From Verrucomicrobiota bacterium (GTDB taxonomy: Bacteria; Verrucomicrobiota; Kiritimatiellia; RFP12; UBA1067), in the NCBI GenBank assembly GCA_023269675.1, contig JAHFSX010000018.1, positions 52,558-116,557 on the forward strand: a stretch of DNA of 64,000 nucleotides, written 5' to 3'. Of the stretch, positions 35,901-44,339 are shown piece after piece (position 1 is the stretch's first letter; each line of letters begins with the position of its first letter). A model generated the notes under the pieces. The model was not told the DNA's origin. It saw only the letters and a list, made by a program, of their open reading frames with translations, and made no database searches. Made by a program: the position numbers and the translations under genes.

Positions 35901-38421
35901 AGAAACAGAACGCTAATGTTCCGATGCCGGTCACGCTGGCGGGGAACGTGATGCTGGTCAAGCCGGAGCAATAACAGAACGCCCAGTCCCCAATGTTCGT
36001 GACGCCGTTGCCGATCACGGCATTGGTCAGTCCGCTGCAAGCATAGAACGTGTCGCTCTCAATGCTGGTGACGGTGTCGGGGATGGAGATGTCTGTCACT
36101 CTCCGGCAAAACCGGAACGCGCCAGCCTCGATTTGGGTGACGCTGTTCGGGATGATGTAACTTCCGGCTTTACCTTCCGGGCACTGGAGGAGCTCGGTCA
36201 GGCTCTTGTCAAACAAGACCCCCTCATCACTGCCGAAAGATGCATTGTCTAATTCTACGATGATGGCCGCCAGTCCGCTGCACGCATCGAACACACCTTG
36301 CCCGAGGCTCGTGACGCCGCGTCCCAGTGTGACGGTGGTCAGACCGGTGCAGTCATAGAACGCAGTATCGCCGATGCCGATGACGTTGTCTGGAATCAGG
36401 ACGCTGGTCAAGCCGCCACAGTGATTGAAAGCATCGAACCCGATGCTGATGACGCCGGCACCGATCACCACGTTGGTCATCCTGTTACAACCATAAAAAG
36501 CAAAGCTTCCGATGTTGGTGACGCTATTCGGGATGAGGATCTCAGCTAGCGATTCACAGTATCGGAACGCTCCAATCCCGATGCCGACGACGCTGTCGGA
36601 AATCGCCATGCTGGTCAGGCGGATACAGCTGCCGAACGTGTCTGCGCTGATACTCGTGACGCCTCTGCCGATCACGGCGTTGGTCAAACTGATGCAGCCT
36701 TCAAAAGCTGCGCTTCCGATGCTGGTGACGCTGTTCGGAATGAGGATCTCACGCAGGGATTCACAGTACTGGAATGAACCGTCTCCAAGGCTCGTCACAC
36801 CGTCGGGCATCGAGATGTTGATCAGGCTGTCGCAGTGGCTGAACGCATTGTCCCCAATACGTGTGACGCTACTACCTATTGTAACGTTGGCGAGGCCCGT
36901 GCAGTACTTGAAAGCGTTGTTCCCGATGTCGACGACGCCATTGCCGATCACCGCGTTGGTCAGACCGATGCAGGCATAGAACGTGTCGCTTCCGATGCTG
37001 GCGACTTTATCAGGAATCGTAATGTCCGTCAGATACCTGCAGGATTGGAACGCGACGACCGCGATGTGGGCCACGCTGCTTGGGATGCGGTAACTTCCGG
37101 CTTTACCCAAGGGGTATTGGAAGAGCGTTGTCAGGTTCTTGTCGAGCAAGACCCCCTCCGCGCTGCAATAGGATGCATTGTCAGGGTCCACGTTGAATGC
37201 CACCAGGCTGATGCACTCATCGAACTCACGTTGCCCGAGGCTCGTTACGCTGCGTCCCAGTGTGACGTTGGTCAGGCCAGTGCATTTTTGGAACGCGCTT
37301 TTCCCGATGCTAGAGACTCCGTGGCCGACCACCGCGTTGGTCAGGCCTGTGCAGGCATAGAACGCATATTCGCCGATGGTGATGACGGTGTCGGGAACAA
37401 TGACGCTGGCAAGCCTGACACAGAGCTCGAAAGCACCGTTCCCGATGTAGGCAACACCGTTGCCGATCACCGCGTTGGTCAGCCCTTTGCATGAACAGAA
37501 CGCATATTCACCGATGCCGGTGACGCTGCCGGGGATCTTGACGCTGGTCAGGCCAGTGCATTCACGGAACGCTGAGTTCCCGATCCTGGCGACACCATTG
37601 CCGATCACAGCGGTTATCAGGCCTGTGCAGGAATAGAATGAGGATTCGCCAACGCTGATGACGCTGTCGGGTATCGTGACGCCCGTCAGGCGGGTGCAGT
37701 ACTGAACCGCACTGTCCTCGATGCTCGTGACGCCGCTGGGAATGGCGAGCATTCCGGCTTTTCCCCATGGACATTGGAGGAGCGAGGTCCGGCCCTTGTC
37801 GAACAAGACCCCCTCCGCACTGCTAAAGAATGCATTGGAATCGCCCACGGTGAAAGACGTCAGTCTGCTACATCCTGAGAACGCGCCCATCCCGATGCGG
37901 ACGACGCCGTTGCCGATCACCGCGTTGGTCAAGCTCGTGCAATAATGAAACGTAGTGTCCCCGATGACGGTGACGCCGTCGGGTATCGTGACGTCGGTCA
38001 AACCGGCACACTGGTAGAACGCGCTGTCTCCGATGCTGGTGACGCTGTCGGGGATCGTGATGTCGGTCAGGCCGGGACAGAAAAAGAAAGCGCTCTCCCC
38101 GATGCTGGTGACGCCATCAGGAATTGTGACACCGGCCAGGTGAGTACAGAAAGAGAACGCGCCCGCCCCGATGCTGACGACGGGGTACCCGTCCAAGTTG
38201 TTTGTGATAGACAGGTCGCCGGAGTAGGAAGGACTGAAGCCGGTGATCGTGGCTTGGCCGTTGGAGACGGTATAGGTGTAATCGCCGGACTGCTCCGCAC
38301 CTGCGGGAGTGGCGGTCGCCAACAGGTAGAATGCCGACAGGCACGCTGCCCGGCCGATCCGCGCGAGCGGAGGCGCGTGCCCGAATCCGTTTTGTCTTCG
38401 CATGAACCATGAGGTGCTCAT
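32935..38421 (-). CDS. giant BspA-type leucine-rich-repeat surface protein
   Basis: 1828 residues. A signal peptide ends near ATPAGA (about 42). About residues 50-890 are LRR_5 (BspA-type) repeats of 23 residues, e.g. VTSIGDSAFYQCAGLTDV. Then a bacterial-repeat (Flg_new/InlB-like) unit near 897-955, an InlB B-type unit (YGSAYGTLPLPSRTGYTFAGW) near 960-1030, several Ig-like or Big-like units, another GGGTVIGAG unit, and a C-terminal beta-rich region of about 400 residues. Expected to be exported and adhesive. No sorting signal (LPxTG, PEP-CTERM) was seen. ATG follows AAAGGAG. The repeated DNA is prone to recombination. Confidence 0.88.
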   Translation of the reverse strand: MSTSWFMRRQNGFGHAPPLARIGRAACLSAFYLLATATPAGAEQSGDYTYTVSNGQATITGFSPSYSGDLSITNNLDGYPVVSIGAGAFSFCTHLAGVTIPDGVTSIGESAFFFCPGLTDITIPDSVTSIGDSAFYQCAGLTDVTIPDGVTVIGDTTFHYCTSLTNAVIGNGVVRIGMGAFSGCSRLTSFTVGDSNAFFSSAEGVLFDKGRTSLLQCPWGKAGMLAIPSGVTSIEDSAVQYCTRLTGVTIPDSVISVGESSFYSCTGLITAVIGNGVARIGNSAFRECTGLTSVKIPGSVTGIGEYAFCSCKGLTNAVIGNGVAYIGNGAFELCVRLASVIVPDTVITIGEYAFYACTGLTNAVVGHGVSSIGKSAFQKCTGLTNVTLGRSVTSLGQREFDECISLVAFNVDPDNASYCSAEGVLLDKNLTTLFQYPLGKAGSYRIPSSVAHIAVVAFQSCRYLTDITIPDKVASIGSDTFYACIGLTNAVIGNGVVDIGNNAFKYCTGLANVTIGSSVTRIGDNAFSHCDSLINISMPDGVTSLGDGSFQYCESLREILIPNSVTSIGSAAFEGCISLTNAVIGRGVTSISADTFGSCIRLTSMAISDSVVGIGIGAFRYCESLAEILIPNSVTNIGSFAFYGCNRMTNVVIGAGVISIGFDAFNHCGGLTSVLIPDNVIGIGDTAFYDCTGLTTVTLGRGVTSLGQGVFDACSGLAAIIVELDNASFGSDEGVLFDKSLTELLQCPEGKAGSYIIPNSVTQIEAGAFRFCRRVTDISIPDTVTSIESDTFYACSGLTNAVIGNGVTNIGDWAFCYCSGLTSITFPASVTGIGTLAFCFCDCLSSACFKGDAPALGSDVFFGAGNLTVYRCSGTAGWPCVPNTWGGCPTDLWYPDFLLTVNGGVGGGEHTLGNLVTITATPRVGYAFDRWEGATQYVDNVKSATATVTMPPSDIVLTAVFKGNAYMVAFEPTGGWVSPGSKTVIYGSAYGTLPLPSRTGYTFAGWRTAADGAGTPVSGVTAVEVAADHTLYAQWVRGLPPRITERAPATTLLTVSEGASLGFSVRASDGADPDAAGRGMSNITWLVDGVRQQVTYGGAPNAISSAFAVSTGADTVQGGAAFRFVEVSAVALDRQGLSAATRWTVRVKNVSAAQTVTFKALPPRVLGDPDFVLEAAASSGLPVAFASSNGSVLQIEGGMAHIVGAGTAVITARQPGNADFRAAVPVKRRLTVKARLLAVIPAGGGTVIGAGLYLPGTKISLTAIPATSHTFLQWDDGSQATARRLTMPNANVSVTALFGPTTNVPPPVLEDPGPQTAVVGVAFNLPVRIVSESLPGVTVAGLPTGLKAMLDVSGGRNATVVRIAGVPTAPTPAGNPPARVTVTAANVAERPVTNTFTVDVVPLPAWAQGTFNGVAWRDWHGSGAASMNVTALGGVSGKLSLWDSTYSFSAKSYAFRHGEDAFMITATATVGRASLPVFLVVTLPEIRDPYGIVPATLGLVRENLASDLEVTLYRSVWKEPGMATVLAERFTGYYTATLPAGTACGNGYLAFTVDKAGGVKTAGRLADGTAVSQSGALILNEEGRVFTVISAAPAAYEGGGLFGLVEFCKAAAEEPVILRLLGEFDPLLWENRAPRATSAYGTGFRRELWLDGGWYDTLGNLYRYYTNRTLSVGTDDWGSAPQTIVGTNRHASVWWDPDGIVLSVVTNRNGAMTGLAAPQPGVPAREAGSRAYDYGGVTNAVGLTVALNRATGVFRGSFKAWFDYAATHTSKTIAYAGILTPERADPSDGVAGRGFFLWPDKAQVLNAQGRPETYGFNWSYDLKILLAE

Positions 38422-38921
38422 AGTGCTCCTTTCAAGGACTTGAAGACGGACCGGCTGCCGGTGGCGTACGCGGAAATTCCTGCAAACCGCAAGTCGATCC
38501 AAACGCCGCCGGCACACCTCATTTATAAATTCTTACACTTCATATTTGACACCGTTTACGGGGAAAAAACAATCGGGTGAGGTCTGATTCCGATGTCATC
38601 GCAACTCGGTCCTTGCGCACGCCGCGGCTCACGCCATGACACTCAGCATAATGCTGACGGACCGACACAAGTCCCCGCCAGGTCGGGAGGGGTTCGTGAA
38701 GGCACATGGGGCATTTCACAGGTAGGGCTCGATCCGGCAGGTATCGAAATCGGATCGGCTTTCCGCCCCCTCCAAAAGCAGCGGCAACGCCTGAAGCGTC
38801 CGGTCATGGGCGAGGATCTGATTCGGGCGATATGGCATCCGCGACCGGGCTGGACTCTTACGCCGACGCCGAAACAAGATGCGGCGAACGCCCTTGAGCG
38901 ACTTGTCCGCCATGCAACAGG
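38422..38921. other. 500-base intergenic region without a supported gene
   Basis: It holds the 5' region of the LRR gene, AT-rich at 38520-38580. The words ACAATCGGG and CTGATTCCG near 38568-38592 recur in the same order at about 39810-39835, upstream of the neighbouring lipoprotein gene, suggesting a shared upstream element. No ORF with a convincing start or codon pattern was seen. Confidence 0.45.
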
Positions 38922-39629
38922 TCATCTTCCTAGCGCTTCCCCCCACCCGCCGCCGGAAAGATCCTCTTGGGCTTTACGCATAAATTCCACCTTGTCAGAA
39001 CTCTCGTGGTCCGCCTTCAAAAGCGCGCCCCTGTAATGGTATTTGGTTGCATCAAAACTATATGCATGTGACCCGATAAAAACAATCGATCTGGTATTCA
39101 GCTCATGCGTCAGCATTTTCACCATCCCGCATTTGGGTTGGCCTGGTGCAAACTTTTCAGCGTAGTAGATTTGTATCTCATCCGCCTTTTCCTCGCAGAT
39201 GCCGACATTCATCGCAACGTGATAGTTTCCGGCATATACAAATGCGCCGTCATCTACGCGTACGCGCGTGAGATTAACAAGCTCTTTCGGGAAATAGGTG
39301 ATATATAAATCCGGCGAAAGTAACATAGAATAAGAGGCGGCGACGGCCACGTACTCGCCGGGCGATGCATTGAGCAAGTAGACTCTCCCATCTTTCGAAA
39401 AATTTGATTCGTATACGGCGTCTTTTTTAATATTGATATCATCAACTTTGGCAAAATAAACCGATCTTGCCTTGTAAGTCGGAAAGTGCGCAGGCCCTCT
39501 CAATTTTACAGAAAGGCCAACACCTGAGCTGTTACGCTCCTTCATTCGGGGAACTTGTTTAAACGTTGCGCAGCCGAAAAATGAGAGCGACACAGAAATC
39601 GCAAGCATCGCTAGTCGCACGTTTTTCAT
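38922..39629 (-). CDS. lipoprotein of unknown function
   Basis: 235 residues. Lipobox LSFFGC with Cys20. The mature protein has no recognised domain; it is mixed alpha/beta with a central SPDLYITYFPKELVNL segment and 'GEYVAVAASYS', a motif style seen in DUF2846-like lipoproteins. Codon choice is AT-richer than the neighbours, similar to genes in the integron-like array at 54-64 kb, which hints at acquired DNA. Confidence 0.65.
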   Translation of the reverse strand: MKNVRLAMLAISVSLSFFGCATFKQVPRMKERNSSGVGLSVKLRGPAHFPTYKARSVYFAKVDDINIKKDAVYESNFSKDGRVYLLNASPGEYVAVAASYSMLLSPDLYITYFPKELVNLTRVRVDDGAFVYAGNYHVAMNVGICEEKADEIQIYYAEKFAPGQPKCGMVKMLTHELNTRSIVFIGSHAYSFDATKYHYRGALLKADHESSDKVEFMRKAQEDLSGGGWGEALGR

Positions 39630-40388
39630 GGGAACTCCTGCTGGTTAATGCTCACCTTGTACCTTGGAGCGCCCTCGCCGTACGGTATTCACATGGACCC
39701 CGTGCGATGGATTTGAATGTCATGCCGTGCGCTGTTTGCCTTCCGTCAGCGAGTCTCTCACCCATGCACTTGTAACGTTTATATTAAAACCTTTTCGCCG
39801 GAATTACACAATCGGGCAGCGGACTGATTCCGGCTTAATCTTTACTGGCAACCGGCGACTGCTAACACCCTTCTGCAATATAGTCTTTAAGCTGTCAGAC
39901 AAAGGACCGCCCAAGCGTTTGCGGCCACGCCCCGTGGAGTCGACGCGCAGCGGAAGCCCGCGTTAAGAGGACGCGGGCGGAGCCAGTGCATCCGCCTGGG
40001 TCGGGCGACGCCATCCTTTTCCCGAGTGTGCGGCTTCCGGAACGGGCGCGGCGAGACCCGCATCCCCGAACGGTTCTGAATCGGTGCTGAGTTGGAGTTC
40101 CAATTTACGCCGCAACCCGTGGCCGAACGCCCCGGCGGCTGTGAGGCCTAAACAATGCGGGGCGCGGAATTACCCGAGCCCCGCTCGCGTTAGACCTCGA
40201 ATCGAAAAGGTCTCCCGCTGTTGGATTTCGAGGCGACACCGCCTGGGCTCACCTCCCCAAGTGGCCGAGGCGGATATGGACGGCGCGCCGTGAAGGGCGG
40301 CCGGGCGCGACATCACTCACGAGGCGCCAAGATTGCGGCGCTGACGTGGCTGGCGCAAGCCTCGCGGCCCGCTGCAGCGGAAACTTCC
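39630..40388. other. 759-base region with no supported gene
   Basis: It contains the shared ACAATCGGG...GACTGATTCCG upstream word (about 39810-39835), then GC-rich sequence with short inverted repeats (for example CCCGCGTT..AACGCGGG-type words near 39957-39985). I searched for tRNA-like cloverleafs by eye and found none. Longer plus-strand frames are shadows of the gene at 40389-41189. Confidence 0.4.
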
Positions 40389-41189
40389 TCAGAAACGGTA
40401 GGCGGGGTTATCAGGAGCGAAGTCGGCTTCAGTCAGCTCGGCGTTCAGTTTGATATTCTCGTACCCGTAGGTTTCGAACAGCTGGTCGTCCCAGTCGTAA
40501 ATGCGCACCTTGACCAGAAGCCTGCTCGCCAGGTCCTGGTTGATGATCAACCGGTAGGCGTCGTACCCCTTCGCCTTGCACTTAGGAAACACAATTTCCA
40601 GAAGTTGTGTCTTGCGGTCGAGCAGCGTTTCCTCCCCGCGCTCAATGAGGCTGAATTCTCCGACCTTGCTCGCCTTATGAACGTTCGTCGCGACGGCCTT
40701 CACGATATAGCCAAGCCCGATATCCGTGAACGGATGAAGGTTGTGCTCCATCAGGGCCGGATGCGTGGGTTCCAGGTTCCTCGTGATGAAGCCGAACAGC
40801 CCTCCCCTGTGAACCCGTGCCAGGTTTCCGTTCCAGCCTTCCACGTAGAGCAATTCGCTTCCCTTGTACGGTTCCGCGATCCACTCGAGGTACAGGCTGA
40901 AAGGGCTCCTGAACTTCATGAGCATGGTCTCTTCTCGAAGAAGCTTCCCGTTAACCCGCTGCTGCTTGTGGAAGACGGCCGTATAGCCCGTCACCCGGCT
41001 GTAGGCAGCCTCCGCGTCATTGAGCCACTTTTCGGGATCAGTCGGAACCAGCGCACGTCCCGTGGCCGGCATCATCAAAGCAATGACAAAAAAAGCCGGA
41101 CAGAGAATATTGACCAGCTTCTTCTTAAAGGCCGCAGGAACTCCGCGAGTTCCCCCGAACCGCCATGTTGGGGAAGGTTCCCAGAACAT
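40389..41189 (-). CDS. exported DUF1571 (LolA-like fold) protein
   Basis: About 266 residues with an N-terminal hydrophobic stretch (LVNILCPAFFVIALMMPATG). 'YTAVFHKQQRVNGKL...ETMLMKFRSPFSLYLEWI' is the beginning of DUF1571, a beta-barrel-like periplasmic domain related to LolA/LppX lipid-binding proteins. The true start is uncertain: the ATG at 41189 gives a rather long pre-signal segment and lacks a good ribosome site. It is divergent from the polysaccharide locus at 41593 and could carry a lipid-linked intermediate or act independently. Confidence 0.68.
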   Translation of the reverse strand: MFWEPSPTWRFGGTRGVPAAFKKKLVNILCPAFFVIALMMPATGRALVPTDPEKWLNDAEAAYSRVTGYTAVFHKQQRVNGKLLREETMLMKFRSPFSLYLEWIAEPYKGSELLYVEGWNGNLARVHRGGLFGFITRNLEPTHPALMEHNLHPFTDIGLGYIVKAVATNVHKASKVGEFSLIERGEETLLDRKTQLLEIVFPKCKAKGYDAYRLIINQDLASRLLVKVRIYDWDDQLFETYGYENIKLNAELTEADFAPDNPAYRF

Positions 41190-41325
41190 ACTTGGGCTTC
41201 GCCTTGAAAGGGACAAACGTGCTTGGAGGTCAGAGACCGGGGACAACCCGGTCTCAACAGTGCTGTAGACGATAGCACTTGGGTCGCGGCTTGTCGAGCG
41301 GGCTGCCGCCTGGTCTTGAGGGAGG

Positions 41326-41360
41326 GGTGCGATTCAGTTTCGTTGAAACTGAGTCGCACC
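41326..41360. repeat. perfect-type palindrome upstream of the epimerase gene
   Basis: GGTGCGATTCAGTTTC and GAAACTGAGTCGCACC form a 16-base stem with a tiny loop (one G/A exchange at GATT/GAGT). It is closely related to the right end of the composite element at 5839-6099. The rest of the 403-base divergent gap holds no gene. Confidence 0.7.
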
Positions 41361-41592
41361 AAGGAGCATTGAGGATATGATCCATAGCCGCGACGTCTGA
41401 AAGATTCCGTCAGGCGCGGACCTGTTTCCCGCGGCACTCGCCTAAGTAGGTTTCCTACGAGATGTTCGGGTTTGCCGGGTATGGACCCGAACTGCCATCT
41501 GACTTAGAATAACACCATTCATGCGTAAGGCTAAGCCTGTTCGCCGTCGCGCCAGAAGACGACACCCGCGAGCCCCCGCTGGAGGATTGGCT

Positions 41593-42786
41593 ATGTTGAA
41601 AGTGCTTTGCATCATCGGTACCCGCCCGGAGGCGATCAAGATGGCCCCGGTGATCCGAGAGCTGGGCAAACACCCGGCGCAGATTCAAACCGTTGTCTGT
41701 TCCACGGGCCAGCACCGGCAAATGTTGGACGCCGCCCTGAGCCTGTTCGGCATACGTCCGGACGTCGAGCTGTCCGTCATGCAGGCGAACCAGTCCCTCG
41801 CCGGCTTGACCGCGCGGCTCCTGGAAGCGATCGACCGGGTCCTGCTGGATGTGCAGCCTGACTGGGTGTTGGCGCAAGGCGACACCACCACGGTTCTGGC
41901 GGCGGCCATGGCCGCCTTCTACCGGCACATCCGCTTCGGCCATGTGGAAGCGGGGTTGCGCACGAACAACACGCAGCACCCGTTTCCCGAGGAGATCAAC
42001 CGGCGGATGGCGGACGGCATGACCGACCTGCTGTTCGCGCCGACGGTAACCAGCCGCAGCAACCTTCTCCGGGAGCACTACGCCGCCGAAAAGATCATTG
42101 TCACCGGCAACACCGTCATCGACGCGCTGGAAATGGTCGCGGCCATGGCTTATGACTGGGACGGCGGCCCGCTGGCAGGACTTCCGGCGGACCAGCGCCT
42201 GGTCCTGGTGACGGCGCATCGCCGCGAGAGCACCTGCGGCGAGGGCGGCCCCTTCCGTGAGATCTGTCTCGCCATCCGCGACTTGGCCGAGCACTACGCC
42301 GACAACGGCACCCACTTCGTCTATCCGGTCCACCTCAACCCGGCCGTGCGGCGGCACGTCCAAGAAATCCTGGTTCCGGCACGCAACATCAGCCTGCTGG
42401 AGCCGCTGGACTACCTGTCGCTGGTGCAGTTGATGAAACGGTGCAGCCTGGTCATCACCGACTCGGGAGGCATCCAGGAGGAAGCCCCGGGGCTGGGCAT
42501 CCCGGTCTTGGTCATGCGCGAGACCACGGAACGGCCGGAGGGGCTGTCCGAGGGTGTCGTCAAACTGGTCGGCACCTCACGCCAACGGATCCGCACGGAG
42601 AGCATGACCGTGCTGGACAGCCCCGCGGCACACCAGGCGATGGCGCGGTCCGTCAACCCTTACGGCGACGGGAAAGCGTCCGCACGCATCGTGTCGGCCC
42701 TGCTGAAACCGCCCCGCGCACGCCGGCCCTCCGCTGGCACCGCGGTTTCGGGCGGCAAGCGCAGGGTCGTCCGGAGGCCGTCATGA
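41593..42786 (+). CDS. wecB: UDP-N-acetylglucosamine 2-epimerase (non-hydrolysing)
   Basis: 397 residues. IIGTRPEAIKMAPV, STGQHRQML, VQGD-type 'LAQGDTTT', HVEAGLRT, HPFPEEINRR and DSGGIQEEA are the hallmark blocks of the non-hydrolysing epimerase that interconverts UDP-GlcNAc and UDP-ManNAc in the cytoplasm. ATG at 41593 follows GGAGG by seven bases. Its stop overlaps the start of the processive glycosyltransferase gene (ATGA), so it most likely supplies the sugar nucleotide for that enzyme. Confidence 0.93.
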   Translation: MLKVLCIIGTRPEAIKMAPVIRELGKHPAQIQTVVCSTGQHRQMLDAALSLFGIRPDVELSVMQANQSLAGLTARLLEAIDRVLLDVQPDWVLAQGDTTTVLAAAMAAFYRHIRFGHVEAGLRTNNTQHPFPEEINRRMADGMTDLLFAPTVTSRSNLLREHYAAEKIIVTGNTVIDALEMVAAMAYDWDGGPLAGLPADQRLVLVTAHRRESTCGEGGPFREICLAIRDLAEHYADNGTHFVYPVHLNPAVRRHVQEILVPARNISLLEPLDYLSLVQLMKRCSLVITDSGGIQEEAPGLGIPVLVMRETTERPEGLSEGVVKLVGTSRQRIRTESMTVLDSPAAHQAMARSVNPYGDGKASARIVSALLKPPRARRPSAGTAVSGGKRRVVRRPS

Positions 42787-44336
42787 GCATGTGGCCGGCC
42801 CTCCCGCTCGCGCTGCCGCTTCTAGCAAGCCCGCAGATAGCAGATGGCGCGGACTGGCAGGCTTGGATCGTGCGGCTGCTGATCGCCCTGTTCCTCTTGG
42901 GGATGATCCAATCGGGTTACACCTGCTGGCTGGCACGGCGGACGATCCGCACGCAGATCGACGCTCCCAAACCCACGCTGACCGAGGTGACGGACCTGGC
43001 CGCCGGGCAAGGCCGCCCGCTTCCGTTCATCGCCATCCTCGTGCCGGCCCGCGACGAGGCGGCGGTCATCCACAACACACTCGCCCGGCTTTCGCAGCTG
43101 GATTATCCCCGCGACCGTTACGCGGTGGTTGTGATTGTGGATGCGCGCGAGCAGCCTGCCGACGGCGGAGCGACGACGCGACAGATCGCCGAGGCAGTCG
43201 GCCGCACCTGGCGGCAAGGCTTGGACCAGCCGCTCCTCCGCGTGCTCGAGGTTCCGGACGCCTACGGCGGCAAGTTCGGCGATCCGCGGCCGACCCACGC
43301 ACGCTCGACGAAAGGACGCGCGCTGAATTACGCCCTCGAACATGTCCGCGAGGACGCGCACCTGTCGCGGGCGGACATGCTGGGCCTGCTGGACGCCGAT
43401 GGACGGCTGCACCCGGCGGTGCTGCGCGAGGTCGCCTGGAAAGTGCTGAGCACCGGGAGCCGGCTGCTGCAGGGGCCGGTTTTTCAGGTGTCCAACCTTC
43501 AAGCCGTCGGGCTGATCGGCAAAGCCGCCGGCATCGAACTGTCGATCTATCACCTGACCACGCTGGCCCGGCAACTGCTCAGCTGCCGCAAAACCGCCCG
43601 GTTCCTGGCCGGCACAAACTACTTTATCGAGAGCCGTCTGATGATGGCGGTGGGCGGATGGGACGACACCGCGCTGGTGGAGGACGCCGAGCTGGGACTG
43701 CGCGTGTTTCTTTTTGACAAGGTGGTGCCCCACTGGCTCTCGTGCCACGAGATCGAACAGACCCCGCCGGACCAGGCCAGCTATCTCCGCCAACGCCACC
43801 GCTGGGCGCTGGGTCATCTTCAGCTGCTGCCGGTGATCCGGCGTTCGACCCTGCCCTGGCCAGCTAAGCTGCAGCTGCAGGTCCGCGTGTTGCATGCCCT
43901 GTGGATGTGTCCGTTCGACCTCGGCCTGCCGGTGTTGTCATGGACGGCGCTGGCACTGGGCTGGGCCACCACATCGTCGCCCACGCTGAACGGCGTGATG
44001 GTCAGCCTGTCGTTCGGCTCGCTGTTCGTGTGGGACTATTTCGGCCGGGGGGCCAGGATGCTCAACCCCCACCGGACGCGGCCGGCCGGCCGGCTGTCAA
44101 ACGGCTGGCTTTCCGTCCAGTTTGTCGCAGCCATGCCCTGGCTGATGGTGATACAGGCCGTGCCGCGGATCACCGCTCTGACCTGCTATCTGGCCGGCCA
44201 GAAGAACCCCGCCTGGAGCAAAACCCCGCGGACGGCCGAGGCGCGGCAGGCGATGCCGATGGCGACTCTTGTTTTACGCGGGGGCGACGTGACGGCGGAA
44301 ACGCAACGCGGCGGCCAGACAGCAACGGGGAGCTAA
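42783..44336 (+). CDS. processive family 2 glycosyltransferase (polysaccharide synthase-like)
   Basis: 517 residues. One N-terminal helix (about 28-50) and three or four C-terminal helices surround a cytosolic GT-A domain. Motifs: VPARDEAAVI, LLDADGRLHP (DxD), TALVEDAELG (ED, catalytic base) and YLRQRHRWALGH (QxxRW), the set of processive synthases such as cellulose, hyaluronan and poly-GlcNAc synthases. It probably polymerises and extrudes a glycan built from UDP-HexNAc. No PilZ domain is visible, so c-di-GMP control is not indicated here. Coupled to wecB by ATGA. Confidence 0.85.
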   Translation: MSMWPALPLALPLLASPQIADGADWQAWIVRLLIALFLLGMIQSGYTCWLARRTIRTQIDAPKPTLTEVTDLAAGQGRPLPFIAILVPARDEAAVIHNTLARLSQLDYPRDRYAVVVIVDAREQPADGGATTRQIAEAVGRTWRQGLDQPLLRVLEVPDAYGGKFGDPRPTHARSTKGRALNYALEHVREDAHLSRADMLGLLDADGRLHPAVLREVAWKVLSTGSRLLQGPVFQVSNLQAVGLIGKAAGIELSIYHLTTLARQLLSCRKTARFLAGTNYFIESRLMMAVGGWDDTALVEDAELGLRVFLFDKVVPHWLSCHEIEQTPPDQASYLRQRHRWALGHLQLLPVIRRSTLPWPAKLQLQVRVLHALWMCPFDLGLPVLSWTALALGWATTSSPTLNGVMVSLSFGSLFVWDYFGRGARMLNPHRTRPAGRLSNGWLSVQFVAAMPWLMVIQAVPRITALTCYLAGQKNPAWSKTPRTAEARQAMPMATLVLRGGDVTAETQRGGQTATGS

Positions 44337-44339
44337 CGC

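Noticed and set aside
38593-39036. 147-residue plus-strand frame before the lipoprotein gene
   Set aside because: No ribosome site, no recognisable motif and overlap with the end of the lipoprotein gene.
39630-40388. Possible tRNA or small RNA in the long gap
   Set aside because: No cloverleaf with a plausible anticodon arm could be traced by eye.
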